Assembly (NCBI RefSeq): GCF_031880315.1
Contig: NZ_CP134771.1
Location: 1,178,001 to 1,242,000, forward strand
From: Pseudomonas baltica
GTDB taxonomy: Bacteria; Pseudomonadota; Gammaproteobacteria; Pseudomonadales; Pseudomonadaceae
Direction: 5' to 3'
DNA: 64,000 bases
In this document: in pieces, positions 1 to 8,335 of the stretch
Layout of the letters: the number at the start of each line of letters is the position of its first letter
Numbering within the stretch: the stretch's first letter is position 1
Position numbers and translations under genes: made by a program
Notes under the pieces: generated by a model
Database searches by the model: none
Seen by the model: the letters and a program-made list of their open reading frames with translations, nothing else
Told to the model about the DNA's origin: nothing

Positions 1-14
1 CCGACAGGATTCCC

Positions 15-1250
15 ATGCGACTGTTCCACACCTCCGACTGGCACCTGGGTCAAAGCCTCCACGGCCAGGACCGCGACTTCGAACACGGCTGCTTTCTCGA
101 TTGGCTGCTTGGCCAGCTCAAGCACCGCCAGCCCGACGTACTGCTGATTGCCGGCGATATCTTCGACACCGTCAACCCGCCGGTCAAAGCCCAGGAGCGG
201 CTCTACGACTTCATCGTCGCCGCCCACGAGCAGCAACCGCAGCTGACCATGGTAATGATCGCCGGCAACCACGATTCCGGCTCGCGCATCGAGCTGCCCG
301 CCCCGCTGATGCGCCGCTTGCGCACTCACGCCTTGGGCCGCGTGCTGTGGCTGGACGACGGTCAGCTCGACGCCGAGCGTCTGCTGTTGCCGCTGCCCGA
401 TGCCAGCGGCAAGGTCGCCGCCTGGTGCCTGGCCCTGCCGTTCCTGCGCCCGGCGGAAGTCACCGGCCTGCATTTGGGCGACGACTACCTGAAGGGCATT
501 GCCCATGTGCACGAATCCCTGATCAAAGCCGCCAATGCTCGCCGCGAGCCCGACCAGGCGCTGATTGCCATCAGCCACGCGCACATGGCCGGCGGCAGCG
601 TGTCGCTGGAATCCGAGCGCAGCCTGATCATCGGTAACGCCGAAGCCCTGCCTGCCAGCCTGTTCGACGCTAGCATCGCCTACGTCGCCCTCGGCCACTT
701 GCACAAGCCCCAGCAGGTCAACGGTGAATCGCGGATCCGCTACAGCGGCTCGCCGATCCCATTGTCATTCTCCGAGATCGCCTACAAGCACCAGATCCTG
801 CAGATCGAATGCCAGGACGATCAACTGGTAAGCGTCGAAGCGCTGCCCATTCCCCGCGCGGTGGCCCTGATGCGCGTCGGTCCCTTACCTTTGGCCGAGC
901 TGATTAAGCGTTTGAGCGAGTTACCCGATCTCGACCTGCTCGCCGACCCCGAGCGCCAGCCATGGCTCGAAGCGCGGGTGATCCTCGACGAACCGCAACC
1001 GGACCTGCGCCACCAGATCGAAACCGCCCTGCAGAACAAAGCCGTGCGCCTGGTGCGCATCGCCGCCGAATACGCCGGCCGCGGCCGCCAGGAGGATGAC
1101 GACGGCCCGCTGATCGAGCTCGGCCAGCTGAGCCCGGTAGAACTGTTCAGCCGCGCCTGGCAGGACAGCTACGGCAGCGCCGCCGATGATCAGGCCCTGA
1201 GCGATTTCGCCCTGCTGTTGCAGGACGTGCAACTGGAGAGCGAAGCATGA
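15..1250 (+). CDS. sbcD: SbcD, nuclease subunit of SbcCD
   Basis: 411-residue metallophosphoesterase of the Mre11/SbcD family; with SbcC it forms the SbcCD exo/endonuclease that cuts DNA hairpins and processes blocked ends. The phosphoesterase motifs are visible in order: SDWHLG near residues 7-12, GDIFD at 47-51, GNHD at 84-87, an SHAHM-type motif near 190 and GHLHKPQ near 228. The ATG at 15 follows a CAGGA element. The stop overlaps the sbcC start by 4 bp (ATGA), implying translational coupling. Length is normal for the family. A hairpin nuclease is a fitting neighbour in a genome this rich in long palindromes, but that is only an observation. Confidence 0.95.
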   Translation: MRLFHTSDWHLGQSLHGQDRDFEHGCFLDWLLGQLKHRQPDVLLIAGDIFDTVNPPVKAQERLYDFIVAAHEQQPQLTMVMIAGNHDSGSRIELPAPLMRRLRTHALGRVLWLDDGQLDAERLLLPLPDASGKVAAWCLALPFLRPAEVTGLHLGDDYLKGIAHVHESLIKAANARREPDQALIAISHAHMAGGSVSLESERSLIIGNAEALPASLFDASIAYVALGHLHKPQQVNGESRIRYSGSPIPLSFSEIAYKHQILQIECQDDQLVSVEALPIPRAVALMRVGPLPLAELIKRLSELPDLDLLADPERQPWLEARVILDEPQPDLRHQIETALQNKAVRLVRIAAEYAGRGRQEDDDGPLIELGQLSPVELFSRAWQDSYGSAADDQALSDFALLLQDVQLESEA

Positions 1251-4200
1251 AGATCCTCGCCATCCGCCTGAAAAACCTCGCCTCCCTGGCTGGCCCGATC
1301 GAAGTCGACTTCACCGCCGAACCCTTGGCCAGCACCGGCCTGTTCGCCATCACTGGCCCCACCGGCGCCGGCAAAAGCACTCTGCTCGACGCTCTCTGCC
1401 TGGCGTTGTTCGGGAGCGTGCCGCGCCTGGGCAACCTCAAGCGCGAGACCAAGGTGCCAGACGTCGACAGCGACATCGGCTCCGACGACCCGCGCACCTT
1501 GCTGCGCCGTGGCAGCGGCAGCGGCTTTGCCGAGGTGGATTTCGTCGGCATCGATGGCCGTCGCTACCGCGCCCGCTGGGAAACCAACCGCGCCCGCGAC
1601 AAGGCCAACGGCAAGTTGCAAAACAGCAAACAGAGCCTCTACGACATCGACGCCGAGCAAGTGCTGACCAGCCAGAAGCGCGAGTACGAGCTGCTGATCG
1701 AGGCGCGCCTGGGGCTCAATTTCGAGCAGTTCACCCGCGCCGTGATGCTCGCCCAAAGCGAGTTCAGCGCCTTCCTCAAGGCCGACGACAAGGACCGCAG
1801 CGAGCTGCTCGAAAAGCTCACCAACACCGCCGTCTACAGCCAGCTCGGGCGCCGCGCCTTCGTCAAGGCACGCGAAGCCCAGGACGCGCACCGCCAGCTA
1901 GAATCCGAAGCCGTGGGCGTGCAACCGCTCAGCGAAGACGAGCGCAGCCTGCTCGATCAGCAGTTCAGTGAAGCCCAGCAGCAACTCGAAGCGCAGCGCG
2001 GTCAACTCAAGCAGCTCGACCAGCAACGCCAGTGGCTGGCCGAATTTCTGCGCCTGCACACCCAGGTCAACGAGGCCGTCACCCAACAGCAGCACGCCCA
2101 AGGCCAATGGCAGGCGCTCGCCGGCGAACGGCTCGACCTTGGCCTGCTGGAGCAACTGGGCCCGCAGCGCCATCTGTTCGCCCGCCGCCAGGTGTTGCAG
2201 GCGCAGTTGACGCCCCTGGCCGAACAGCTGCAACAGATGCGCGAACGCCAACGCCGGCTGAGCAGCGAACAAGCCCAACTGCAAAGTGCCGGTGAGCAAG
2301 CGCGCCAGGCCTTGAGTGCGGCCCAGGCGCAACAAAGCGAATCGGCACCGCGCCTGCGCCAGGCGTTCGAGGCCGAGCGCGATCTGGCCCGCATGCAACA
2401 AGAGGCCGACGCCCTGCAAGCCCAGGTCGCGACTCACCACCAACAGACCGAGGCCGGGCAAAAAAGCCTCGACGATCTGCTCGCCCGTCAGCAACTGAGC
2501 GCCGCCACCCTGGAGCGGCTGCAGGGCGAGCTGGAAAAATCCGCCGAACTGGCGCCGCTGGCCGACGCCTGGAGCGCCTGGCGCGATCGGTTGCAGGCCT
2601 ACTTGCTGGTGCACAACCGCCTCGCCCAGGGCAGCACCGAACTGGCCCAATTGCGAGCGCGCGCCCAGCGTACCGGCGAGACCTTGGCGGCCCAGCGCAG
2701 TACCCTCGAGGTGCTGTACCGCGAAGCCGATACCGAGCCGGATGCCGTCGCCGAGCAGGTGCAGATACTCGCCAGCCTGCTGCAAGACAACCGCAAGCAA
2801 CACCGCGCCCTCGAAGAACTGTCGCGCCTGTGGGCCAGCCTGCAGGAACTCGACCGCCGCGCCGCCGCCTTGCAGGAAGATCAAGCCACCGCCCAGCAGC
2901 AACGCGAGCAACTCACCGGCGAAGGCTTGCAGACCCGCGACGCCTTGCAAGTGGCCGAGCAGGCCCTGAGCGTCACCCGCGCCTTGCTCGAGCGCCAGCG
3001 CCTGGCCCGCAGCGCCAGCGTCGAAACCCTGCGCGAGCAATTGCAGAGCGACGAACCCTGCCCGGTGTGTGGCAGTACCGAGCACCCTTGGCATCAACCC
3101 GAGGCCCTGCTGCAGGACATGGCCGTACACGACGAGCAGGAAGGCGCCAGCGCACAACAGGAGGTCGATGCCCTGAAAGAAAAGGTCGTGGAACTGCGCG
3201 AGCGCGTCGGCGGCGTGATCGCCCGCCAGAAGGATTTGCTGCAACAACAGGAACGCCTGCATCAGGAACGCAGCGCGCTGCTGCCGACCCTCGAAGCCCA
3301 CACGTTGGGCAGCGCATTGCTGGATCGCGACGCGCCCCAGCGCGATGCCTGGCTGAACCAGCAACTGAGCCATCTCGACCAGCAGATCCGCCAGGACGAA
3401 GTGCGCCAGAACGCCCTGCTGACCCTGCAACAGGATGCCGCGCGCCTGCAGCAGGAACTGCGCGCCGCCACCCAGGCCAGCGAAACCGCCAGCCAGCAAC
3501 TGGCCGAGCAGCAAAGCCAGCTGAACAACGACCAGCGGCGCCTTGATGAAGACCGTCAGGCATTCGCCGCCGTGTTGCCGCCCAGCTGGATGGAAGGGCT
3601 GGTCGTGGATGCCGCCACCACCTTCATGCAGCTCGATCGGCAAGTGGCCGAGCGCCTGGCCGGCGCGGAGCAACATCGTGACGAACACAACGAGCAGCTC
3701 GAACGCCAGCAACTGATCGACCGCCAACAACTGCATCAGCAAAATGCCGCGCAGCAACTGCAAGCGCTACAAACCCGCCTCGGCGAGCAGACGGCTCAGT
3801 TGCAGACCGTGCGCGAACAGCTGCTGCAACTGCTGGCCGAACACCCCAGCGCCGAACACTGGCAACAGCATCAACAGCAAGCGGTCGAACAAGCCCGCAC
3901 CGCCCAGACCGAAAGCGAACAGCGGGTGCAGGAGATCGACCGGCAGTTGCTGCAACTGGCCACCGAACTCAAGGGCAGCGATGAACGCCTGCAGGCGATG
4001 ACTGAAGAAAGCCAGACCCTGGCCGGCGACATCGAACAGTGGCGCGCGCGCCATGCCGAGCTCGACGACGATGGCGTGGCTCGGCTGTTGAGTGTCGATG
4101 ACGCGCAGTTGCAGGCGCTTCGGCAACGCTTGCAGGCCAGCGACAAAGCCATCGAACAGGCCCAGGTGCTGGTCGCCGAGCGCGAGCAACGGCTGCAGGC

Positions 4201-5029
4201 CCACGCCGCAGCGCATAGCCCTGCCGTGGCAGCGGAAGCTGCCCCAGCCACGACTGGCTCAACAGCTGTGGAGGCGGACGAAGGAGCCATCCTTGACACC
4301 CCTCCAAGCCCCGCCGTGTCCATCCCGACACCTTGCTGGGCAGAGCCCAGTCCCACAGAGATTCAGGCATTCGGCGAACAGCTCGAGCAGGCCCTCGCGC
4401 AGTTGCAATCCGCCGTGCACAGCAGCGAACAGCACAGCGCCGAGCTGCGCGCCCGCCAGGTCGACGATCAACGCCGACGCGACGCCAACCAGGCTCTTGC
4501 GCAGCGCATCGCCCTGGCCTATGCCGAATACCAGCGCTGGGGCCGTATCAGTGCGCTGATCGGTTCAGCCAGCGGCGACACCTTCCGCAAGATCGCCCAG
4601 GCCTACAACCTCGATCTGCTGGTCCACCATGCCAACGTGCAACTGCGCCAACTGGTGCGCCGCTACCGCCTCAAACGCGGCGGGAGCATGCTCGGGCTGT
4701 TGGTGATGGACACCGAGATGGGCGACGAACTGCGCTCGGTGCATTCGTTGTCGGGGGGTGAAACCTTCCTGGTCTCGCTGGCCCTGGCATTGGGACTGGC
4801 GTCGATGGCGTCGAGCACGCTGAAGATCGAATCGCTGTTTATCGACGAGGGCTTCGGCAGCCTCGATCCCGAGTCGCTGCAACTGGCCATGGACGCCCTC
4901 GATGGCTTGCAGGCCCAAGGCCGCAAGGTCGGGGTGATTTCCCACGTGCAGGAAATGCACGAACGCATCCCGGTGCAGATCAGGGTGATACGCCAGGGGA
5001 ATGGCTTGAGTACGGTAGAAGTCGGCTAA
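1247..5029 (+). CDS. sbcC: SbcC, SMC-like ATPase subunit of SbcCD
   Basis: 1260-residue Rad50/SbcC-type ATPase. Walker A GPTGAGKST lies at residues 37-45, a zinc-hook CPVC at 605-608 between long Gln/Leu-rich coiled coils, the ABC signature LSGGE at about 1168-1172, and Walker B LFIDEGFGS near 1200. The ATG overlaps the sbcD stop. Oddity: residues about 985-1040 (DNA about 4200-4365) form an Ala/Pro/Ser/Thr-rich stretch without heptads that interrupts the distal coiled coil and is less Gln-rich than its flanks; it looks like a lineage-specific linker insertion. Function is certain; the effect of the insertion is unknown. Confidence 0.95.
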   Translation: MKILAIRLKNLASLAGPIEVDFTAEPLASTGLFAITGPTGAGKSTLLDALCLALFGSVPRLGNLKRETKVPDVDSDIGSDDPRTLLRRGSGSGFAEVDFVGIDGRRYRARWETNRARDKANGKLQNSKQSLYDIDAEQVLTSQKREYELLIEARLGLNFEQFTRAVMLAQSEFSAFLKADDKDRSELLEKLTNTAVYSQLGRRAFVKAREAQDAHRQLESEAVGVQPLSEDERSLLDQQFSEAQQQLEAQRGQLKQLDQQRQWLAEFLRLHTQVNEAVTQQQHAQGQWQALAGERLDLGLLEQLGPQRHLFARRQVLQAQLTPLAEQLQQMRERQRRLSSEQAQLQSAGEQARQALSAAQAQQSESAPRLRQAFEAERDLARMQQEADALQAQVATHHQQTEAGQKSLDDLLARQQLSAATLERLQGELEKSAELAPLADAWSAWRDRLQAYLLVHNRLAQGSTELAQLRARAQRTGETLAAQRSTLEVLYREADTEPDAVAEQVQILASLLQDNRKQHRALEELSRLWASLQELDRRAAALQEDQATAQQQREQLTGEGLQTRDALQVAEQALSVTRALLERQRLARSASVETLREQLQSDEPCPVCGSTEHPWHQPEALLQDMAVHDEQEGASAQQEVDALKEKVVELRERVGGVIARQKDLLQQQERLHQERSALLPTLEAHTLGSALLDRDAPQRDAWLNQQLSHLDQQIRQDEVRQNALLTLQQDAARLQQELRAATQASETASQQLAEQQSQLNNDQRRLDEDRQAFAAVLPPSWMEGLVVDAATTFMQLDRQVAERLAGAEQHRDEHNEQLERQQLIDRQQLHQQNAAQQLQALQTRLGEQTAQLQTVREQLLQLLAEHPSAEHWQQHQQQAVEQARTAQTESEQRVQEIDRQLLQLATELKGSDERLQAMTEESQTLAGDIEQWRARHAELDDDGVARLLSVDDAQLQALRQRLQASDKAIEQAQVLVAEREQRLQAHAAAHSPAVAAEAAPATTGSTAVEADEGAILDTPPSPAVSIPTPCWAEPSPTEIQAFGEQLEQALAQLQSAVHSSEQHSAELRARQVDDQRRRDANQALAQRIALAYAEYQRWGRISALIGSASGDTFRKIAQAYNLDLLVHHANVQLRQLVRRYRLKRGGSMLGLLVMDTEMGDELRSVHSLSGGETFLVSLALALGLASMASSTLKIESLFIDEGFGSLDPESLQLAMDALDGLQAQGRKVGVISHVQEMHERIPVQIRVIRQGNGLSTVEVG

Positions 5030-5042
5030 TCCCGAAAACGCT

Positions 5043-5098
5043 TTCGCGGGCAAGCCTTGCTCCCACAATGGACTGTGGGAGCAAGGCTTGCCCGCGAA
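5043..5098. repeat. REP-type palindrome, possible bidirectional terminator
   Basis: A perfect 25-bp inverted repeat (arms 5043-5067 and 5074-5098) with a 6-nt loop, built on the Pseudomonas REP core CGCGGGCAAGCCTTGCTCCC. It lies between the converging sbcC and lactonase genes, where it could stop or stabilise both transcripts. The same core recurs near 30.2, 35.2-35.5, 41.8, 42.9-43.2 and 46.2-46.4 kb. Confidence 0.9.
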
Positions 5099-5148
5099 GA
5101 CGTCACTTCAGCCAACGCCATTGCAGGAGCAAGCCCGGGTTTCAAGCC

Positions 5149-6321
5149 TCAACGCAAGAACTTGATATCCGAAGGCGAATCGATCGCGAAGGTCTGCACC
5201 GTCGCGCCCAGCAAACCTGTGGCCGGATCACGCTTGACCACCACGATCTGGTTGCTCTTCTGATTGGCGATCAGCACGTACTGGCCGGACGGATCGATAC
5301 TGAATTCCCGCGGCTCGATACCTTCCACCGAACGGCGCTGCAGCTCTTTCAATTCAGCAGTTTTGCCATCAATGGCAAAGACCAGTATCTCGTTGGTCTT
5401 GCCGCGGTTGGTGACGTACAGCAGCTTGCCATCGGCAGAGAAATGCAGCGCCGCACCGGCCTTGTGCTGGGGATCCTGCCCGGCCGCCAGATCAACCAGC
5501 TGCTTGCGCACCAGATTGCCCTGATTCACATCGAACACCGCCACCTGCCCGGCCATTTCCAGGGTCAGGTAGGCGTGCTTGCCATCGGCGCTGAACAGCA
5601 GGTGCCGCGGCCCACTGCCTGGCGGCAGGTCCACCGAGGCCGGGTTGGCGGCGGTCAGCGGCTGGCTGGTCTTGCTGGCGTTGTAGTGGTAGACAAAGAT
5701 CTTGTCCGCGCCCAGATCCTGCACATATACGAAGCGTCCATCTGGCGACGACACCACCGAATGCACATGGCTGCTGGCCTGGCGCTCGGGGTTGACCTTG
5801 GAGGCAGGGTGCCGCTCTTGCTGCGCCACCTCCGTCAGATCGCCTTTGCGATCGATCGGCAACACCGCCAGGCTGCCGCCCGGATCGGGGTGCACCGCAT
5901 AGTTGGCGACAAACAGATGCTGATCGCCCTTGGCCAGGCTGGAAAACGTCGGCTCATCGCCACGGCTCAGCACCTGACCACTGAATTTCAGATCATGGGT
6001 GCGCGGGTCCAGTGTAAAGGTACTGACCTTGCCCAGATTGTCCTTGGCCCCCGGACCGTTCTCGTTGACCACATAAACGCGGGTCTGTTCATGGTTGAGG
6101 GTGAGCCAGGAAGGATTTTCGCTGTCGACCACTTGCAGCGGCTGGGCGCCGAGCTGGCCGGTGGCCGTGTCGAAGCGATACCGATAGATGCCCTTGCTGG
6201 TCGCTCCGGTATAGGTGCCGATCAGCACATCGTATTGAGCAGGTTGGCTGGCAGCACCAGCAGCAGTGGCTGCCAGGCCCAAGGCACTGGCGAGCAGCAG
6301 AGGCATGAAGATCTTTTTCAT
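5149..6321 (-). CDS. Secreted beta-propeller lactonase-family protein (copy 1)
   Basis: 390-residue member of the YbhE/6-phosphogluconolactonase-like seven-bladed beta-propeller family. The start at 6321 gives a clear Sec signal peptide (MKKIFMPLLLASALG..., cleavage after AGA near residue 22); an upstream in-frame extension lacks this logic. Family landmarks are present: LIGTYTGATSKGIYRY near the mature N-terminus, the HVHSVV segment, SGPRHLLFSADGK, and a C-terminal SIDPSGQYVLIANQKSN. The signal peptide places it in the periplasm, so a pentose-phosphate role is unlikely and the substrate is unknown. It is collinear with the gene at 6778-7938, pointing to a tandem duplication. Confidence 0.85.
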   Translation of the reverse strand: MKKIFMPLLLASALGLAATAAGAASQPAQYDVLIGTYTGATSKGIYRYRFDTATGQLGAQPLQVVDSENPSWLTLNHEQTRVYVVNENGPGAKDNLGKVSTFTLDPRTHDLKFSGQVLSRGDEPTFSSLAKGDQHLFVANYAVHPDPGGSLAVLPIDRKGDLTEVAQQERHPASKVNPERQASSHVHSVVSSPDGRFVYVQDLGADKIFVYHYNASKTSQPLTAANPASVDLPPGSGPRHLLFSADGKHAYLTLEMAGQVAVFDVNQGNLVRKQLVDLAAGQDPQHKAGAALHFSADGKLLYVTNRGKTNEILVFAIDGKTAELKELQRRSVEGIEPREFSIDPSGQYVLIANQKSNQIVVVKRDPATGLLGATVQTFAIDSPSDIKFLR

Positions 6322-6456
6322 TGTTGTATTCCCAAGGCAGTTGTAACCGAAACCCAGTGTAGAGTTAATTTTGTAACAGGGTGCGTCAGTATGACGCATC
6401 ACCGAAACCGGTTACAGCCTTGGAAAGACATAAGACTTTCTCTGCCCGTGAATCAA

Positions 6457-6636
6457 TCAATGCGAAACCTTGTGATCCAGCGCGGCGTAGAAGTTGGCGC
6501 TTTGTTGCAGGTACTTCTGGGTGTATGTTTGGGTGGTGCTGGGTTTGCTGCTGGTTTGGCCGTTGGCATGGGCTGGCAGCGCCACCGATACGGAAACGGC
6601 AGAAGCGGCGATGATCGAGAAAAGATTGAAGTTCAT
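6457..6636 (-). CDS. Small secreted peptide, 59 aa
   Basis: A 59-codon frame between the two lactonase genes. ATG at 6636 has a GAGGGT element about 9 nt upstream and TGA at 6457-6459. It begins MNFNLFSIIAASAVSVSVAL and continues to an AHA cleavage site near residue 24: a textbook Sec signal peptide. The mature part is about 35 residues, Ser/Thr/Gln-rich then YTQKYLQQSANFYAAL, ending HKVSH. No family is recognised. The RBS, signal peptide and clean fit between same-strand neighbours support a real gene; no function can be proposed. Confidence 0.7.
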   Translation of the reverse strand: MNFNLFSIIAASAVSVSVALPAHANGQTSSKPSTTQTYTQKYLQQSANFYAALDHKVSH

Positions 6637-6734
6637 GATGAGTACCCTCGGGGATTCGGTTTGAAGTCATGCCGTTGAGGCCGTGAATTCAAAGTACGCC
6701 CGAGGGCTCATCTACGAAAATTCATTGCAGAAGT

Positions 6735-6763
6735 AGCGATTATCACTGCCATTGATAATCGCT
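6735..6763. terminator. Perfect 11-bp inverted repeat downstream of lactonase 2
   Basis: AGCGATTATCA (6735-6745), 7-nt loop, TGATAATCGCT (6753-6763). It starts 15 bp beyond the lactonase stop on the minus strand, suggesting a transcript end, but the U-tract is poor. It also lies upstream of the small-peptide gene and the arms are AT-rich, so an operator is an alternative. Confidence 0.5.
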
Positions 6764-6777
6764 CTCGGCGCCACGGG

Positions 6778-7938
6778 TTACTGGGTGAGAAACTTCACGT
6801 CGGACGGCGAATCAATGGCAAACGTTTGCACGGTCTTGCCCAGCAGGCCGGTCTTCACATCGCGCTGCACCACCACGATGGCGTTGCTCTTCTGATTGGC
6901 GATCAGCATGAAGTGCCCGCTCGGATCGATGCCGAATTCGCGCGGGTGATCGCCATCGACGCTGCGCCGCTGGATCTCGCGCAAATCACCGGTCTCGGGA
7001 TTCACCGCAAACACCACCAATTCATTGACCGCACCGCGGTTGCTGACGTACAGGAAACGCCCATCGGCAGACAGATGCAGCGCGCCCGCTGCGCCCTTCG
7101 GCCCGCCCTGGCGGTCCAGGTCAGTGATCTTGCCCAGGTCCAGGCCGCCGGAACGGTAGTCGAACTTGGCCACCTGGGCGGTCATTTCCAGCGTCAGGTA
7201 GGCGTACTTGGTCTTTGCGTCGAATACCAGATGGCGTGGCCCGCTACCCGGCGGCAACTCGACCACGCTGGGCGTGGCAGGCCCCAACGGCCATTGCTTG
7301 TTGCCCGCGTCGAGGCGATAGATGAACACCTTGTCCGCACCCAGATCGCTGACATACACATAACGCCCGTTCGGCGCCGAGACCACGCTGTGCACGTGGG
7401 AGCCGGCCTGGCGTTCGGCATCGACATGGCTGGCGGGATGCCGCTCCTGCTGCACCACAGGCAACAGGCTGCCGTCTGGCGCGACCCCCATCGCCACCGC
7501 GCTGCCTCCAGGCTCGGGGTGCACCGCATAGTTGGCCACGAACAGCAAGCTCCCATCCTTGCTCAGGCTGGCATGGGTGGGCTCGTCGCCCTGGGTTTCG
7601 ACTTCATTGAGTTGATCGATGATGTGGGTCTGCGGGTTGATCGAGAAGCTGGTGACCTTGCCGACAGTGTCGGCCTGCCCAGGTCCATTCTCGTTGACCG
7701 CATAGAGGTGTCGCTGGTCGGCCGACAGGGTCAGCCATGAAGGGTTGGCGACCACCACCAACTGCTCGGGTTTGGCGCTGATTTCACCGCGAGTACTGTC
7801 GAAGCGATAGCGGTAGATGCCTTTGCTGGTGCCTTGGGTGTAAGTCCCGACCAGCAGTTCATAACTTTGTGCAGACGCATTGGTTGCCATTATCAGCATG
7901 CTTGAAGCCACCACTAAAGGTCCCAGAATTTGTAGCAT
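6778..7938 (-). CDS. Secreted beta-propeller lactonase-family protein (copy 2)
   Basis: 386-residue paralogue of the 5149-6321 gene. It has its own signal peptide (MLQILGPLVVASSMLIMATN..., cleavage after ASA near 23), the VGTYTQGTSKGIYRY opening, ERHPASHVDAERQ and HVHSVVSAPNGRYVYV blocks, and the C-terminal DPSGHFMLIANQKSN blade. Blade motifs occur in the same order as in copy 1, so the two arose by duplication. Export again argues against a cytosolic sugar-phosphate substrate. Confidence 0.85.
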   Translation of the reverse strand: MLQILGPLVVASSMLIMATNASAQSYELLVGTYTQGTSKGIYRYRFDSTRGEISAKPEQLVVVANPSWLTLSADQRHLYAVNENGPGQADTVGKVTSFSINPQTHIIDQLNEVETQGDEPTHASLSKDGSLLFVANYAVHPEPGGSAVAMGVAPDGSLLPVVQQERHPASHVDAERQAGSHVHSVVSAPNGRYVYVSDLGADKVFIYRLDAGNKQWPLGPATPSVVELPPGSGPRHLVFDAKTKYAYLTLEMTAQVAKFDYRSGGLDLGKITDLDRQGGPKGAAGALHLSADGRFLYVSNRGAVNELVVFAVNPETGDLREIQRRSVDGDHPREFGIDPSGHFMLIANQKSNAIVVVQRDVKTGLLGKTVQTFAIDSPSDVKFLTQ

Positions 7939-8002
7939 GTATGCATTTCCTGATAGTCATCCATGTTGGGTGAGGATCAGGCCGGAACTCCAAGACACTG
8001 CA

Positions 8003-8281
8003 TTATTCTTGCTCGGCGTGTTCTTCATCTTGGCCACCGAAGGCCTGCACGCAGACTAGCTGATGCGCACCCGTGTCGTCACTGATACACCATGCTTGTA
8101 AATCAATATTCATGGCCGCGGCGGCGATTTGTGCTGGCGTGAACGTCCAGCGCTTGAGGTCCCTGCCGTCCATGCATTCAACGCGCAACCCGCTGGCGTC
8201 GAGGGTGAAGTCGAAGGCGTGGAGGTTGTCGATGAGGAGCATGTCGGTGGATTGCAGTGCGGTGATGAGGGTGTCGGTCAT
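8003..8281 (-). CDS. Small conserved Pseudomonas protein (DUF5629-like)
   Basis: 92 residues from the ATG at 8281 (MTDTLITALQSTDML...); the in-frame extension to 8332 is arginine/proline-rich and less convincing. The protein is soluble and acidic, ends in an acidic tail (GGQDEEHAEQE), and has no signal peptide or membrane segment. It resembles the small Pseudomonas family I know as DUF5629, from memory of the domain pattern. There is no strong Shine-Dalgarno, and a run of eight C lies just before the start. Function unknown. Confidence 0.7.
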   Translation of the reverse strand: MTDTLITALQSTDMLLIDNLHAFDFTLDASGLRVECMDGRDLKRWTFTPAQIAAAAMNIDLQAWCISDDTGAHQLVCVQAFGGQDEEHAEQE

Positions 8282-8335
8282 GGGGGGGGCGTCTGGTCTG
8301 TTTGAAAGTGCGCAATTGTAACCCACTGGCACTTG

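Noticed and set aside
1898..3763. 621-codon minus-strand frame inside sbcC
   Set aside because: Leu/Gln/Gly-rich mirror of the SbcC coiled-coil coding sequence, without start signals or motifs.
5068..6678. 536-codon plus-strand frame opposite the first lactonase
   Set aside because: Shadow of the lactonase; its first codons are the REP hairpin and no family motif is visible.
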